DNA of 64,000 bases, from NCBI GenBank assembly GCA_036937835.1, contig CM072878.1, positions 7,414,001 to 7,478,000 of the forward strand, given 5' to 3'. A program made the translations under genes and the position numbers. The DNA is from Pampus argenteus. Lineage: Eukaryota > Chordata > Actinopteri > Scombriformes > Stromateidae. The notes beneath the pieces were generated by a model. That model did not search any database. It worked only from the letters and a program-made list of their open reading frames with translations, and had not been told where the DNA came from. Of the stretch, positions 1 through 12,300 are shown piece by piece. Numbering within the stretch: position 1 is the first letter of the stretch; the number at the start of each line of letters is the position of its first letter.

Positions 1-1284
1 CGGCCTGAGCTGCAGCTGGCGTTGGGTTATTAGAGCAGAGGCTTGGGTGCTCGGCTGTTGTGGAAGAATGACTAGCTTCACCTCCTTCAACTTTATAAGA
101 CGGGGCTGTGGGTTTGCGGCCCCGCTGGACTGTGGCTGTGTGGATGTACCGGGCTGAGGCTGCGTCCGTGTGTGAGACTGTGACTGAGGATGTGCAGGTG
201 AAGTACTGGCCTGAGGATTGTCTTGTGTATGAGTACTTGTACTAGCCTTTTCTTGAGTCTTTGTAGAAGCACTTGACGCTGTCACTGAAAACGCACAAGA
301 ATAGCGCGTGTTACTGGTGGAGGTACCCGGCTGGGGCCCCACCATTAATAGTGCTGAAGAGCCAGCTTGTGGCTGTGTAAGACCAGATGTGCTCGGCTGA
401 GGCTGGAACAATACTCGTATAGGTGCTCCCGATGCGATGTTGCTAGCCTTAGCATTTGTGGAGGTAGATGGGGTTTGGGTAGAAGAAACTGCTTGGAGCT
501 CCACTTTTGTATGTGCTGACGTACCATCCTGTTGCTGTGAGTTTGTGTTAAGTTTTGGCTGAGACAGTCTGAATGATGAAGAGCCAGGCTGTGTCTGTGC
601 GAGTCCAGATGAGCCAGACTGCTCCGGTATCCGTGTTTGTATGGCTGGCCTCACCACAGGGGAGTTGGCCTTGGCATCTCTGGAGGTAGAGGGGACAGAG
701 CTGGGATCCCCTGTGGGGACCCCAGAAGTTGCGCTACTTTGACCAAAAACTTGAATTAGGCTGGTAGAGGCCCCATTCCATTTTGCTGCTGGGCGAATTA
801 CATGTCTGCGTGCAGGAGTTAGAGGCTGCAGGAAAAAGACAGGAGGCAAAAGATTTAGCTGACAAATTACCAGATAAAAGGAAACAATGATGCTACTTCT
901 GTTGCAACTTTTTCTTTCACTTTTGCGGCTTAACACGCCAACTGTCTAACAAAACACGTTTACACTTGGTTCATACTTTTACCTAATATTTTTTCAAATA
1001 TTCAAGACGCTGTGATTTGCACAATAAGGATTTATCAGTCACCTCCAGTATGCTGATGTCGTCATCATCGGCATCATCTGGGACTAGAACGGGACTGCCA
1101 GGTACCAGAGTCACGGGCTCCTCATCAGAGTCATCAGAAATGGTGATGAGGTTAGGTTCCCTTTGACGTGCATGGGAGCCTACACAGACACGTGCACTTG
1201 AGTTAATATTAGCATTAAATTGAGTACAGTGCATGAAGAAAGAAAAAAAAAAGATTAATTATTAGAAATTTGTGTCATGTTTTG

Positions 1285-1315
<31 letters not shown>

Positions 1316-1655
1316 ATATGTGTGAAAAAAGAGAAATGAGAAAGTGGCATTTTTGTTTTTTTATCACTAGAGATAGGCATGATGACGGATGATGACTGTT
1401 AAGAATATTGTTGATCACGTAAAATTCTATCGATCTAACAAAGGTATCAGCTAGAAGTTGTGTTGTGTAGTTTTTGTGTGTGAGACAATGCAGTGAATTT
1501 CACTATGTGGCAGCAATGAGACATCTTACAAACAGGGGGCGATATTTAAATATTTTTCAGGAGAAACTAAACACGAAGACATCAGGGCAAAGTTTGGTGT
1601 GGGACCATTTCGAGCTGAAGATGACAAAGTTAACATTGGGTTGCTGCGTACAAGT

Positions 1656-1701
<46 letters not shown>

Positions 1702-3284
1702 CCCCAAAGATGCACCACTTGAACAGTGTACACCCGACCCTGGTTAACAGCTCGGAGCCTCGGCTTGGCTGCGTTCAGGAGCGCCGCATCTTTTTTTTTT
1801 TTTTGGTATATTCTGCCACAGTCATTTAAAAAAAAAAAAGAAAAGATTAATCAATAAATGGTTGTTGTCGGTTAAGGAAATTTCTTCAATGCTCATCCCT
1901 AATTATTACTGTATTTGTCATAATATTAGCTGCAAACACTGCAGAGATACATTAAGAATTAATTAATCTCTGTGGGAAAACCTGTCCACTGCATTCGATC
2001 CATTTGACCAAGATGCTAACATTCATTATGAAGCCATCATGGTGGTCAGAGTGGATATACAGATATATTGAAGAAGGGGGCAAAAGGTATAGCAAGCAGT
2101 CAAAAGTTCTTTCATTTATTTTTCCAATAGAAATATGTATGTGACTGGTCACTGGAGAAATGCTCTAGGTTGAAGCATCAGTACAAACATGTATGTAGAA
2201 AAGAATCTGGTTCATACAACACTGTATGTCCAGTATGTATGAGCCAGACCCACAGAGCCTTTTTATTTGTTAAAATTCTGCAACTTGAGTCAACTGATGT
2301 TTTCAAATAAATTCTGAAAATATGGCGCATCATTTCATTCCTGGCTGCATCAATGAAGCAGTTTAAACGTGTCACGAACAAAAGTTTCTACTGTTTATAA
2401 CAAATACTAAATATCCATCGCAAACAATTCTTGAGTCTGCGACCCAAATGTCGCCTAAAACGTTACAAAGAGGGGTGTGCGCGCAGATCGTTCAGTTTGT
2501 TTATTTATTTGGATTCCAGCATTGAGTTGTCCGTGTGCAAAGTTCATTTTCCTTTGTCAGGCCTTCATTTCTTTGCCGTCAGATAAAGTAATGTGTGGTA
2601 ATGTCATGTAGGACATTTTACTCACTGTATGACTGTCCGCGTGCCACTTCCTCTCACGGTCAATGCAAGGTTATAGGCGGTAATTGTGATTCAGAATTTG
2701 ATAATAAAAGCAGCATAATGCCACTAAACAGTTTGAGCTGAATATATAGTAGCTGACTAATTTATTTTTAAAAAAATGGTGGGAAAAGCGGTATAGTTTT
2801 CGCCTCATGTTTTGTTTTGTTTTCCTTCCACAATCTGTTTATTGATGCGTTACAACAGTAGAGACTGATTAAATCATGGACTTTTTGACACGGGATTTAA
2901 CAAATATCACGTCTTGTCTAACATTGTATACATCGTCACGTCTGCGATGTTGAAACCAAAGCAGTACATCGACACTAAGCTTCGTATATATGTCAAACAG
3001 CTACAAACCACAACCTTGAAACCATCAGGCCTGGCATATACACCACCACCAAGAAGGGTTAGATTTTATGATTCACATGTTTGTTATACTGTGGCCTGTG
3101 TGAGAAGGAAACCTGTAACTATGTCACAAACTACAGTGGCATGTGCAAATGGCATAATAACACTAAACAGTTTGAGATATATATATATATACATACATGT
3201 GAGTGAATTTGTCTCACCTTGGCTGCGATGGATGTTGAAGCTTGCCAGATGAATCACTTCGTCATCACTGCCTCCATCTGCCAT
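1..3284 (-). CDS. rnf216: RNF216 (TRIAD3) RING-between-RING E3 ubiquitin ligase, N-terminal part
   Basis: Three coding exons are visible: 3284-3218, 1179-1043 and 825-1; the last runs off the left edge. They give 343 residues in frame. The start MADGGSDDEVIHL and the following LITISDDSDEE (residues 33-43) match the vertebrate RNF216 N-terminus, which has EVIHL and PITISDSSDEE at the same places. The ISI/ITI stretches next to acidic runs (DDADDDD, 57-63) look like SUMO-interacting motifs. Residues 69-343 are Ser/Thr/Pro/Gln-rich with repeated PGTS/PSTS units and are predicted disordered. The catalytic RING-IBR-RING domains of the family lie near the C-terminus and are outside the window. RNF216 is known to add ubiquitin chains to signalling proteins such as TLRs and RIP1, and human mutations cause Gordon Holmes syndrome. 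Donors GTGAGA and GTGACT and acceptors GTAG and TGCAG support the junctions; phases are 1 and 0. The long low-complexity exon is poorly conserved, so its exact boundary is less sure. Confidence 0.85.
1656..1701 (+). repeat. (CAA)n trinucleotide microsatellite
   Basis: About 15 uninterrupted CAA units lie in rnf216 intron 1. They produce a poly-Gln or poly-Thr open frame on the plus strand, which I treat as an artefact because it has no splice context or homology. Confidence 0.9.
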
Positions 3285-4450
3285 CGTGATACTACCCAGC
3301 TCCCCGAATTAGCCCGCAGAGTCACTGCTCAATCGATACCATCTACTCCAAACACGCAGACACACACATACACACAAGATAAAGTGGTGGCATTCCCCTG
3401 AACAAATGCGTTTCACTTATACACAAATATTGACTTGTCACAACATTTACCAAACTCGGGAAAGCTTGGACCGCACCCTGTTACCAGAATTCTGAGGACA
3501 TAAAAGTATCCAGTGGCAAGTTCAACTGACCATGAGCAAAAGAGAACTTAACAAAAAAAAGAAGGAAGCTGACGAAAACGCACAAGCCTAAAGCATGAGG
3601 AGGATAGTTATGGGTTTTAAGGATTTGTGTGACTTTACATCGCCAATAAAGAAGATTACGTTAGCTGGCTAACTGAAAGTTGGTTTGATGTGTTGACTCA
3701 CCTGATCCCACGCGAATATAATATGTACTGTTGTCTCCGTCATTAGTTACTCGTCCTAGCTACTTAACCTAGATCTGATCAAGGCTAGCACTGAATCAAT
3801 GTGGATGTTACATGTTGTTTAAGAGTGGGTGCTAACAGTACGAGAAACTGCCAATGTTGCAACACTACACTAACATGCGTTTCCATTCGTCATCTGGACA
3901 TTAACACTGTAATATCGGCTTAAAGTTTTAAATGCTGCAGCTATAAAAACAAACAAACAAACAAACACTGTAGAACAACTATCGATCATTTCCGCTGACA
4001 CACAGAACAAACCACTGCTCTTAGCTAAGCTAATGTTAATTAGCTTGGCTGGCTAGCTAGCCTGTATGTTAACTAGTTAGCTTTCTGTTAGAATCACAAA
4101 TCACAACATTGCTTCAAAGCATTCATTTGCAGTCTGATATACGGATGTAAGGAATGCATATGCAGAAATATACAATACCGCAGCTTCGTGTTGGATGTTC
4201 AGTATAAAACGCTTCTTGGTAGACTGACAATCCGTGAATATCGAAACAAACTGCCGAAACAAACTGCCAAAACAAGAGCTGCCGTGACGTCACGCGTACA
4301 GTGCCTTTCGCTGCGTAAAGGCTGTGGCCTTCTGGGAACTGTAGTCTGAAGGAGGAGGACGTCCTCTGCATTGTAGGACATACGAGGGAGAGGATAGCTG
4401 GAAGGACGGCAGCAGTGACAGCTGTGGACTCCAAGCTAAATAATAAAGTC
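3285..4450 (-). other. rnf216 5' leader, promoter-proximal region
   Basis: No coding exon is recognised between the rnf216 start codon and the promoter motifs near 4.3 kb. An untranslated first exon and an intron probably lie here, because the ATG exon is followed upstream by AT-rich, intron-like sequence. Several GCTAGC/TTAGC units occur at 4020-4080, a composition often seen in fish upstream regions. I could not place the first donor site. Confidence 0.45.
4285..4345 (-). promoter_or_regulatory. Putative rnf216 core promoter with CRE and ZNF143-type sites
   Basis: A palindromic cAMP-response element TGACGTCA sits at 4285-4292. At 4332-4345 the minus strand reads ACTACAGTTCCCAG, close to the ZNF143/THAP11 consensus (ACTACAATTCCCAG), a mark of housekeeping promoters in vertebrates. 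Local CpG content is higher than in flanking DNA. No TATA box is seen. Assignment to rnf216 rests on orientation and distance (about 1 kb upstream of its start codon). Confidence 0.5.
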
Positions 4451-6343
4451 ATGAAGTTATTAAGGTCACATATGTCAACCTAACGTGAACATTTAAATAT
4501 AGGCCTAATGTAATATATGTCAATATTAAAATATAGAGATTATTATGTTGTCATTATTGGACAACTGTAACAACAAATACACAATTACAACTCACCTCCA
4601 GGACACATTTTGCTTCTTTGGACTGAAACATGCCTGAAATATTATACATTTTCTGTGCCTATGTAAAATATGTAAATTATATTTTTTTCCCTTACACAAA
4701 CGCATATTTGATTTATTTGGATATTCATTCATATAGAGAAATTATTGCACAACACAAGGAAAAGTATTTTCAATTTAATTTCTTTTAATATAATCTTATT
4801 TACATTGTATTTTTTTTCATAAATGTTTTAGTACATAGTAAGTTACAATACTCTTGCATCCATTACACAGTGGACTGAGAACCTAGAAAATGCAGATTGA
4901 AACGATACTGCTTAACAGTCTTCAATCTACAGCAGAGCCCAACATTTTCCACATCACTAGCTCGACATTTAACTTTTTGATTTCATTCTGTGGAGGATCA
5001 ATGACCGTAAAGAGACTTTGTTCATTCATGATGGTCTTGAGGATGATGAAGACATGACAAACGGAAACCCTTTTTAATAACATTCAGGCTATGGAGGAAA
5101 AACAGACGAGCAGAGAAACATCTGGGCCATAAAGAAAAAAAATAAAAATGGTGATGTTGATAATGAAACATGTGTGAAAAACTTGATTTTATTACAAATG
5201 TCACAACTGAAGAATTCCTGAATATGACTCCTCTTTTTCCATTTTCACAGCTCATTTTGTAAAATAATCCAGGTCATGCCCTCCGACCTCTCCATAACGT
5301 CAGTAGAGTAAATCTCAAAAGATGAGTTAGATTGTAAAATTAGAGCGGGACGGTCAAACCCCTTTCACTTCAATAAAATGTAACATGGTATTCAAAAGAC
5401 AGTTTTCATACACTCACAAGAATATTTCTCCGCAATAATATGAATGTAAAAAAAAAAAAAAAAAACTAAATTCAATAGAAACCCACTTTGTGGATTACTT
5501 GAATAGCACGTGAATTGACCCTTCAACTCTGGTAGAGGGGTGATCTAGAGATTAGTGTGAGCTCTTTGTAGAGCATATAGCAGCTTGGTCAGTAATCACT
5601 TAGTAATAAATAATAAAATATCAGAGTGGTCGCAGCTACAAATGGAACAGAAAAAAAGTTACCAAACAGAGGAGCAGGCTCATTTGATCTTTTTTTTTTT
5701 TTTTCCTTTTTTTAAAACAGCGTAACCGGGTGCCATGCCTAACACACACACACACACGCACGCACACACGCAAATTCAATCTCACTCTCTCACACAACAG
5801 TGGTTAAACATGTAGCATGAATACAAGTTGATCAATCAGCTTGTCAGACAGAAAGAGAATCGGTCTTCGCCTTGTTCTTCAGACATCTGATTTCAAAGTC
5901 TCTGTCCGTAGGCTCGTACGCGATTGGCTGATTCAGTCCGGTGACTCGAGTGTGATTGGAGACAGAGTCAAAATTCGCTGTGGCGGTAGACATTCTGAAG
6001 AATGACATCATAGCTTGTTAAAACTGAAGAATAAAAATGCTTCTTCAAAACATTTGAAAAAATTTTAAAATACTTTTGTTGTTTTTTTTTTTTTCTATTT
6101 CTGTTTTTTTAAATTTCTGTTTCATTTCTTCCCCTCCTGCTGCACTTCCTCCTTTAAACCCCCCCAAACAGTTCGTTGGTGAAGAGGTGGCAACAGACTG
6201 TGGGTGTGTGTTCTCGTGATGCTTGGCCGCTCTGTATACTTGGTGTATACTTGATATTCTGTGTGTGTATACATGTAAAATGTCAAATAGTTGTGTGCAA
6301 GTGCAAGTGTGGCTGCGTGTATGTTGGTTCGGTTGTGGATTCA
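4451..6343 (-). other. smurf1 3' UTR and rnf216-smurf1 intergenic region
   Basis: No coding sequence is recognised. Both flanking genes read leftward, so the right part should be the smurf1 3' UTR. Minus-strand AATAAA motifs occur at 5193-5188 and 4717-4712, but the real cleavage site cannot be chosen from sequence. The stretch is AT-rich with homopolymer runs (for example near 5452, 5693 and 6078) and a short CA repeat near 5742. Confidence 0.5.
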
Positions 6344-9300
6344 TCACTCCACAGCGAAGCCGCAGGTCTCCTCCACAGCCGTCAGCAGTTTCTCGTAAAG
6401 TTTCTCGTAAGACTCGTAGGGAGGGATGTCTATCCTGTTAAAACTACAGACAGAAAAGGATAATTAGTGATCCTGTGCCGGAGACTTTAGCGAATGTTGG
6501 AAGAGAAATCAGTGCGGTGTGTTTAATTCATGTACTCTTACCATGTGTGAGCCTTGGGCAGGTTGTCTGTGTTGGCATCTATCAAATGGATGGTGAAGAG
6601 CCTTGGTCCTGCAGAACCTGTAGAACCTTACACACATACATTCTAGTTATCACTGCTCTACTCTGGTACACAGAGCAATGCTTATCTTTTCAACAATACA
6701 AGTTCTCATAAAGTGAGACTTATAAATTACATGCCTCTCCATTGATATTATACAAAACTCTGTAGAACATAGTGTACGAATCCATCATATCCATGGATAG
6801 CTGTGACTCCAGTTGCGTTTTCTTCATGCAGTGCATTTTCTTAAATTATTCGGCTTTACAAATTCTAATCTGAGAATTATATAAGTAAAGTGTATAATGT
6901 GCAGCTGCAGGTTATGAGTGTGTAGCACAATATAAATGTTGAATGCAGACACTCAAAAACTTGAAGTGAGAGTGGATACTGGCAGTAATGACAGTACTTG
7001 ACTGAGCCAGTGCATGACCCACCCTGCAGCGCTTTGAATCCCTGTAACGGGACCCTGGTGGAGCCCGTGACAAACTGCAGCAGGCGTCCTCTCCTCTCCT
7101 CGCTGAAGGCCTCCACAGCCTGCCAGAACCACCGCACTACGTTGCTTTCACTTGTACAGTGCTTCAGGCGGGTGTTAGTCTTCCAGTCTGCAAGGTCTAT
7201 CTTTCCCAATCCACCGATGATCAACTGGAGGGAGAGGTTTGAAGAAAAAAAAAAGAAGAAAAAAACCCACAATGCAGCACAGGATTATATTCAGATGTGC
7301 AATAGGCAGAATCAGATTGATTTTCATCTTTAATTGATTACAACATTTTTGTTTATTATGTACAGACAACATACATACCTCAAGTTCTTTATGGTCAAAA
7401 GGTTTGAGGAGGTGCTGGGGGATGAGCTCACTGAATCCCTTCTGTAGCGCCAGAAACTGAGCTTCAATTCCCCGCATGAACCTCCAGTTCACATAAAGTC
7501 TGAAAACAAAACAAATTTGTTTTAGACATAACCACATAACCACACACACACACGCACGCACGCACGCACGCACCATATGATGGATGTATTTCCTACAAAC
7601 CTTAAAAGACAACAAGGTAGTTATTAGTAAGGTATACAGGATAGTAAAAATCACCACAGTGATGCAGGTCAATAAGCAAACATAATTGTCATTGCGTATT
7701 TACCTTACGTATTCTTTCTTGTTCTCCTCAGTAACAGGGATATTACGCCCATTAGGTTTGAGCTCATGTTGTAGGAACTTCCCAAAGGCATTGTGCTCTA
7801 CGCAGAAAGTGTGGTCGAGTACTGACGTGATGTCGTTCTCCCTGCAAACAAAAGATTAGATTAAGTAACACTTATGAAGCACATTAACTGAAAAGTAGTC
7901 CATAATAAAAAACTGTCAAATTGATGCGACTTGGGTGAAGATGCGTTTGCTCACAATATCCAGACGAGGCTTTTGTGCAACTCCGGGTCTGTGGTCTCCA
8001 GGTCGTTGAGCTGGATGGGTTTGCCTAGCAACTGTTTGTAGAAGGGCAGCGTGAAGCTCCCGTTAATGTAGTGACCGTGAAAAACTGCCAGGCCCATCAC
8101 ACGACCCACAAAATGGAAGTATGACAAGTGGTCCTGAAAGGGAGACAGACAGACAGAGGGTCAGAGAGATTCCCCCTACTCAGTTCAACCGTGAAGCGCT
8201 TTATATGCGTGTTTCTGCGTACTCACAGGGTTGATGGAGGAGTCGGGGTTGATCTGTAGTGTGTAGATATTGTCTGTGGAGTACTGGAACAGGCCGTAAT
8301 AGGGGTTCAACATTTCATGACACAGCAGGTACAGCCACTCCCTACAAACAACCAGCATGTTGTAAACAAAATGTTCAAAGCTTTTTCATTGGTAGTGGTG
8401 AAAAAAAAAACGAAAAAACACTCATTTTATGACCCAGTCTTTGTACGTACCTGAAGGTTTTCTGAAAACTATCAGCTTCAATTTATAAATGTAGCATGTT
8501 TGCTTTTTCTTACCGTTTAAAGTATCTAAGCTATTTATGTGCGAGTGCAATTAAAATGTGAAGGGAATGCTGCAAAATGTCAAAATATATTTCATTGTTA
8601 GTTTGAAGGTCATTTATTCTGTTGGACTGAAAACATCTGAGGTTTTCCAAGCATTTTGCCATGCTGATGAACCAAACAAGCACATTTTGTGGGTATATCT
8701 TGTGCTTGTCTAAAAATCGAAGTACTAACCATGAAACCAGAGCATGCATCATGTAAAGCTGCTTTTTCCTTATTTGTTCAGTTGAAGAAAAAAGATGGAC
8801 TCATGGGAGTCAAGTGAGGCGACAAAAATGGAAAGTGGAAATGGGAAAAAAAATAGCTTGACAATGCTGCTGAAAAATGTAGAGAAAAAGATCACCTGGC
8901 CACGCCGCCATAGTCCAGGCCCTCCTCTCCCCTGAACTTCACCATCAGACGCTTCTTCAGGTCTTTGGGCCTCATCTTCATTATCTGCCGGTAAGACTCC
9001 TAGATCCAACACACACAGCATGAATACATTTATCAACAGACACACGTTCACGCATACAAAAAAGAAACAATTAGAGACCTACAACAAAGCCCTTTTAGAT
9101 CAGTGTTCTCTGTATTATTAGGCACAGCCAGTGCTGCTGTTGAACTCTTAAGAAAAAGAGACTGGAAGAAAAAAGTTGTTGTGACTGCTGTATGAATGCA
9201 AACTTACACAGGAACTACCCGCTTTTATTGCTCAACACGGGAGTGAAATGTTTGTTTATTTATTCAAAAACACTTTTCACTAGTGACTTCTGTTTCCCCT

Positions 9301-12300
9301 TCTGGTGTCACATCTGCACCCACCTCAAAGATCTCCTCGCGGGACACCTCTATGCGACAGTGTCCTGCTTGCGGCTGCTGCAGGGACAGCTCGTGGCGGA
9401 GCAGCTTCAGCTTATGGACCAGGTCTCTCTCGTAGCGCGCTGCCACGTCTCCATCTCCTCCTCCGCCGCCGCCGCCCACTCCTCCGCCTCCCCCCTCCTC
9501 ACCCCCCACGTCCATCTGGGGGGCTTGTGAGGACTCCTTCACTTGGGATTGCTGGCTGGAGGTGGGAAGAAGTAGAAGAGGACAAAATGATAAGAGGATA
9601 GAATAGTACAGAATACATTCTGTGATTTAGCGTTATTAACGGAGCTGATGTATTAGTAGGTCGTGTTCAGATCCAGTCTGAGTTCAGCAGTGACAGATGA
9701 GATTAATGACAGATTAGTCTTGAAACCACTTATTCTGTATGTGTCAGGGATGCCCGTCACCCAGGTACACACAAAGTCTGCCACTGGGGGGTGGTGTATG
9801 GGTTAAGTATGCTGGTACCTGATAATGGTGTGAAGGCGTGGGTCTGTGAACTGTGTGGTTCGGTTGTTGTGGTCCACAAAGTAGATCCGGCCAGACACGG
9901 TGCTTCGGACCTCCCAGCCCACTGGCAACGGACCAAGCTCCTCACAGCTCACGCTGGCCAGGTCACTGCATCAGACACAAAGTAAGCAGACTGAGACGCC
10001 AGACAGCAGGACCAACTCGGTTTGTTAAGCCTTCGACGAGGCCTCTCTGTCAGCTCTGCGCGTACATACTGTATGTTCTTAACCCCTCACACTGATCTAA
10101 ACTCACACCGAGGCCCCAAGAAAATAACTTAAGATTTTCTCTTAATCTGTTGGTGTAATTAGTGTAGAACAAAATAAGGACAACATAGATCTTCAACTTT
10201 TGTTAGTCCAAACAGAGGTAGGGTGTTTGTTTGTGTGTCAGGGTAAAGAATGTACAGTTTTTTTTGTTGTTGGTCTGTTTAGTAGCATGAAGCGAGGAAG
10301 GAAGGAAGCAAGGGCGCATTTCCAGATATTTTTAAATTAATTTCTTACTTTGAAAGTGAAATTATGTAGTTGTAAAAACAAGACACATTTAAGTAATATA
10401 GTATTACAATAAATATGATATTTGCTGAATTATCCTTGACATGACCTACATATAGTAGTTTGTTCGGTTCGGTTATATTCTTCTCCATGTCCTCTTGCAC
10501 TGCAATGACCCAGTTTCTTTGTGGGGTTTATTTAAGGTTCATTTCATTCCAGGTTATTCTTTGACTAGACGTGAGTGAACTGGGGTGTAATCATACCGCG
10601 GTATCCGAGGGTCGTGCCAGGTGCTGACGCCTGTCTGTGTGTGAAGGAAGTACACCTGGCCCTGCACTGTTGTTCTCTGCTCTGTTTTGAAAATAATAAA
10701 GAAAAATATTATATATGACAGAGATTTAAGTTGGCTGATATTATTGGTAGTAACTTGGTCAGAGAATTATGGAAAATGTGTTCGACTGACCATATCCCTC
10801 TGGCAGGTCAGGCGGTTGGTGCCCATGAGGTCTGTTTTGAGGGGTGTGGCCATGGCCTCTGGAATCCTGCCCTCTGATTCGCTGCGTCTGAAGACGGCCC
10901 TCTTGACTGGGTGAGTCAAGCCGGCAGTTGCCACCCCCCGCCGCACCAGTGGGGTCAGAATAGGGAAGCGGCTCTTCACTGAAACATCCCTCAAACACAG
11001 GCCTACACACACACACACACACACATACACACACTGAAGTCCTATTTTCTGGGTTTTTACTGAAATCACATGATAGGTCAACTGTTCTGTATTTTGAACT
11101 CAAGAGGATGAAACAAATGATAATCAGAACCAAACTGATCTGCAGACAGATGCTACAACAAACACAGCAGGCTCCCAAAGTGGGTCTCAGCCCTACGTCA
11201 CATGGGATCCCAACATGACTGACATAAGTAAAGAGACAAATTTAACTGTTCCGGCATCCTGTGATTTGTCATGTGCTTCCATACAGAGTATCACTTCTTT
11301 TGTTATGTTTTTAATTTAAATTGGTTAAAAACTGAACATCACTGCTCGAACACAATTAAAAGGCTTTTTTTTCATCATCTTCCTCTAAATCTAAATGAAA
11401 GATAGAAAATAAGTTATGAAACACATGTAACCATCTAACAATGTGAGTAATTGTTTTTGTAGATGTTAGTATTTGACGCTGGAAGTGTAAACACGAAGTG
11501 ACAGACTCACCCATCATTTTCTAACAGTCCTCTGCAGTCCACCACAGGGCCTCCGCTGCCGATGCGGTCTCGCGTCTGTAAGCTCACTGGAAACAAGAGC
11601 AGTGATGTAAAACTCAGGGAGGAAAAAGCGAGCGTGTGACACTGAGAGGGTGGAGCAGAATATCCACATGAGAAAAGTGTCACTGGTGGGGGGCCTTACC
11701 TACAATCTGGCCCCGCACTGCGTCGCTGTCCGAGGGGTTCAGTTTACATAGATCTAGTCGCTGGTCTGGAAGAGGAGAAAACACTAAATTAATGTATAAC
11801 TGGGCTTTAGATGTATCAGAGTGGATATTTTGGACCATGTGAGAATTTCTGTGGATTTTAAAAATCAGACAAACATACATCCTGTGTCTTTTAGCCTGCT
11901 GATGGCATTGGAAAGAAGTCGTATGCAGCCCAAGAAGCCTGCGCCCTGTCGTTTATGGATCTTCTTGTGGTTCCATATACTGATGGTGATTGAGTCTGTC
12001 TTTCCAATATAGCTGAAAAACAAGACACACCATCAGATTTCTAATTCTATGTCAATATACATCAATGGAGCCATCAATGTGTTTGGAAAATGAATGAATG
12101 AATGAAGATAAAAAAGGAAAATCTGGATACAACAAGGATGATAAACACATATATTGTTACATTTAAATAAAAATAGAAGAATAAGTCAATAACAGATATG
12201 TTAAGACTCACAGGTCGTAGTGCTGATTCCATTTGGGGTCCAGTGTGCTCTTGACTGTGTCTGTAGAGTGGCATTGACCTGATCCATCCACCACTACCTT

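Noticed and set aside
1474..1829. Poly-Gln and poly-Thr open frames
   Set aside because: They are frames through the CAA microsatellite within rnf216 intron 1, on the opposite strand to the gene.
9966..10596. Optional 26-residue SMURF1 exon between the WW domains
   Set aside because: Human long isoform has an extra segment (AAFLYEFLLQG) here; I found no matching exon, so only the short form is supported.
10767..11081. Second minus-strand frame over smurf1 exon 7
   Set aside because: It would follow phase-1 splicing from exon 6, but it lacks the conserved SMURF1 residues (EEP-PY, TGAA-GGGNCR, PQNRPHGHQ) that the other frame has.
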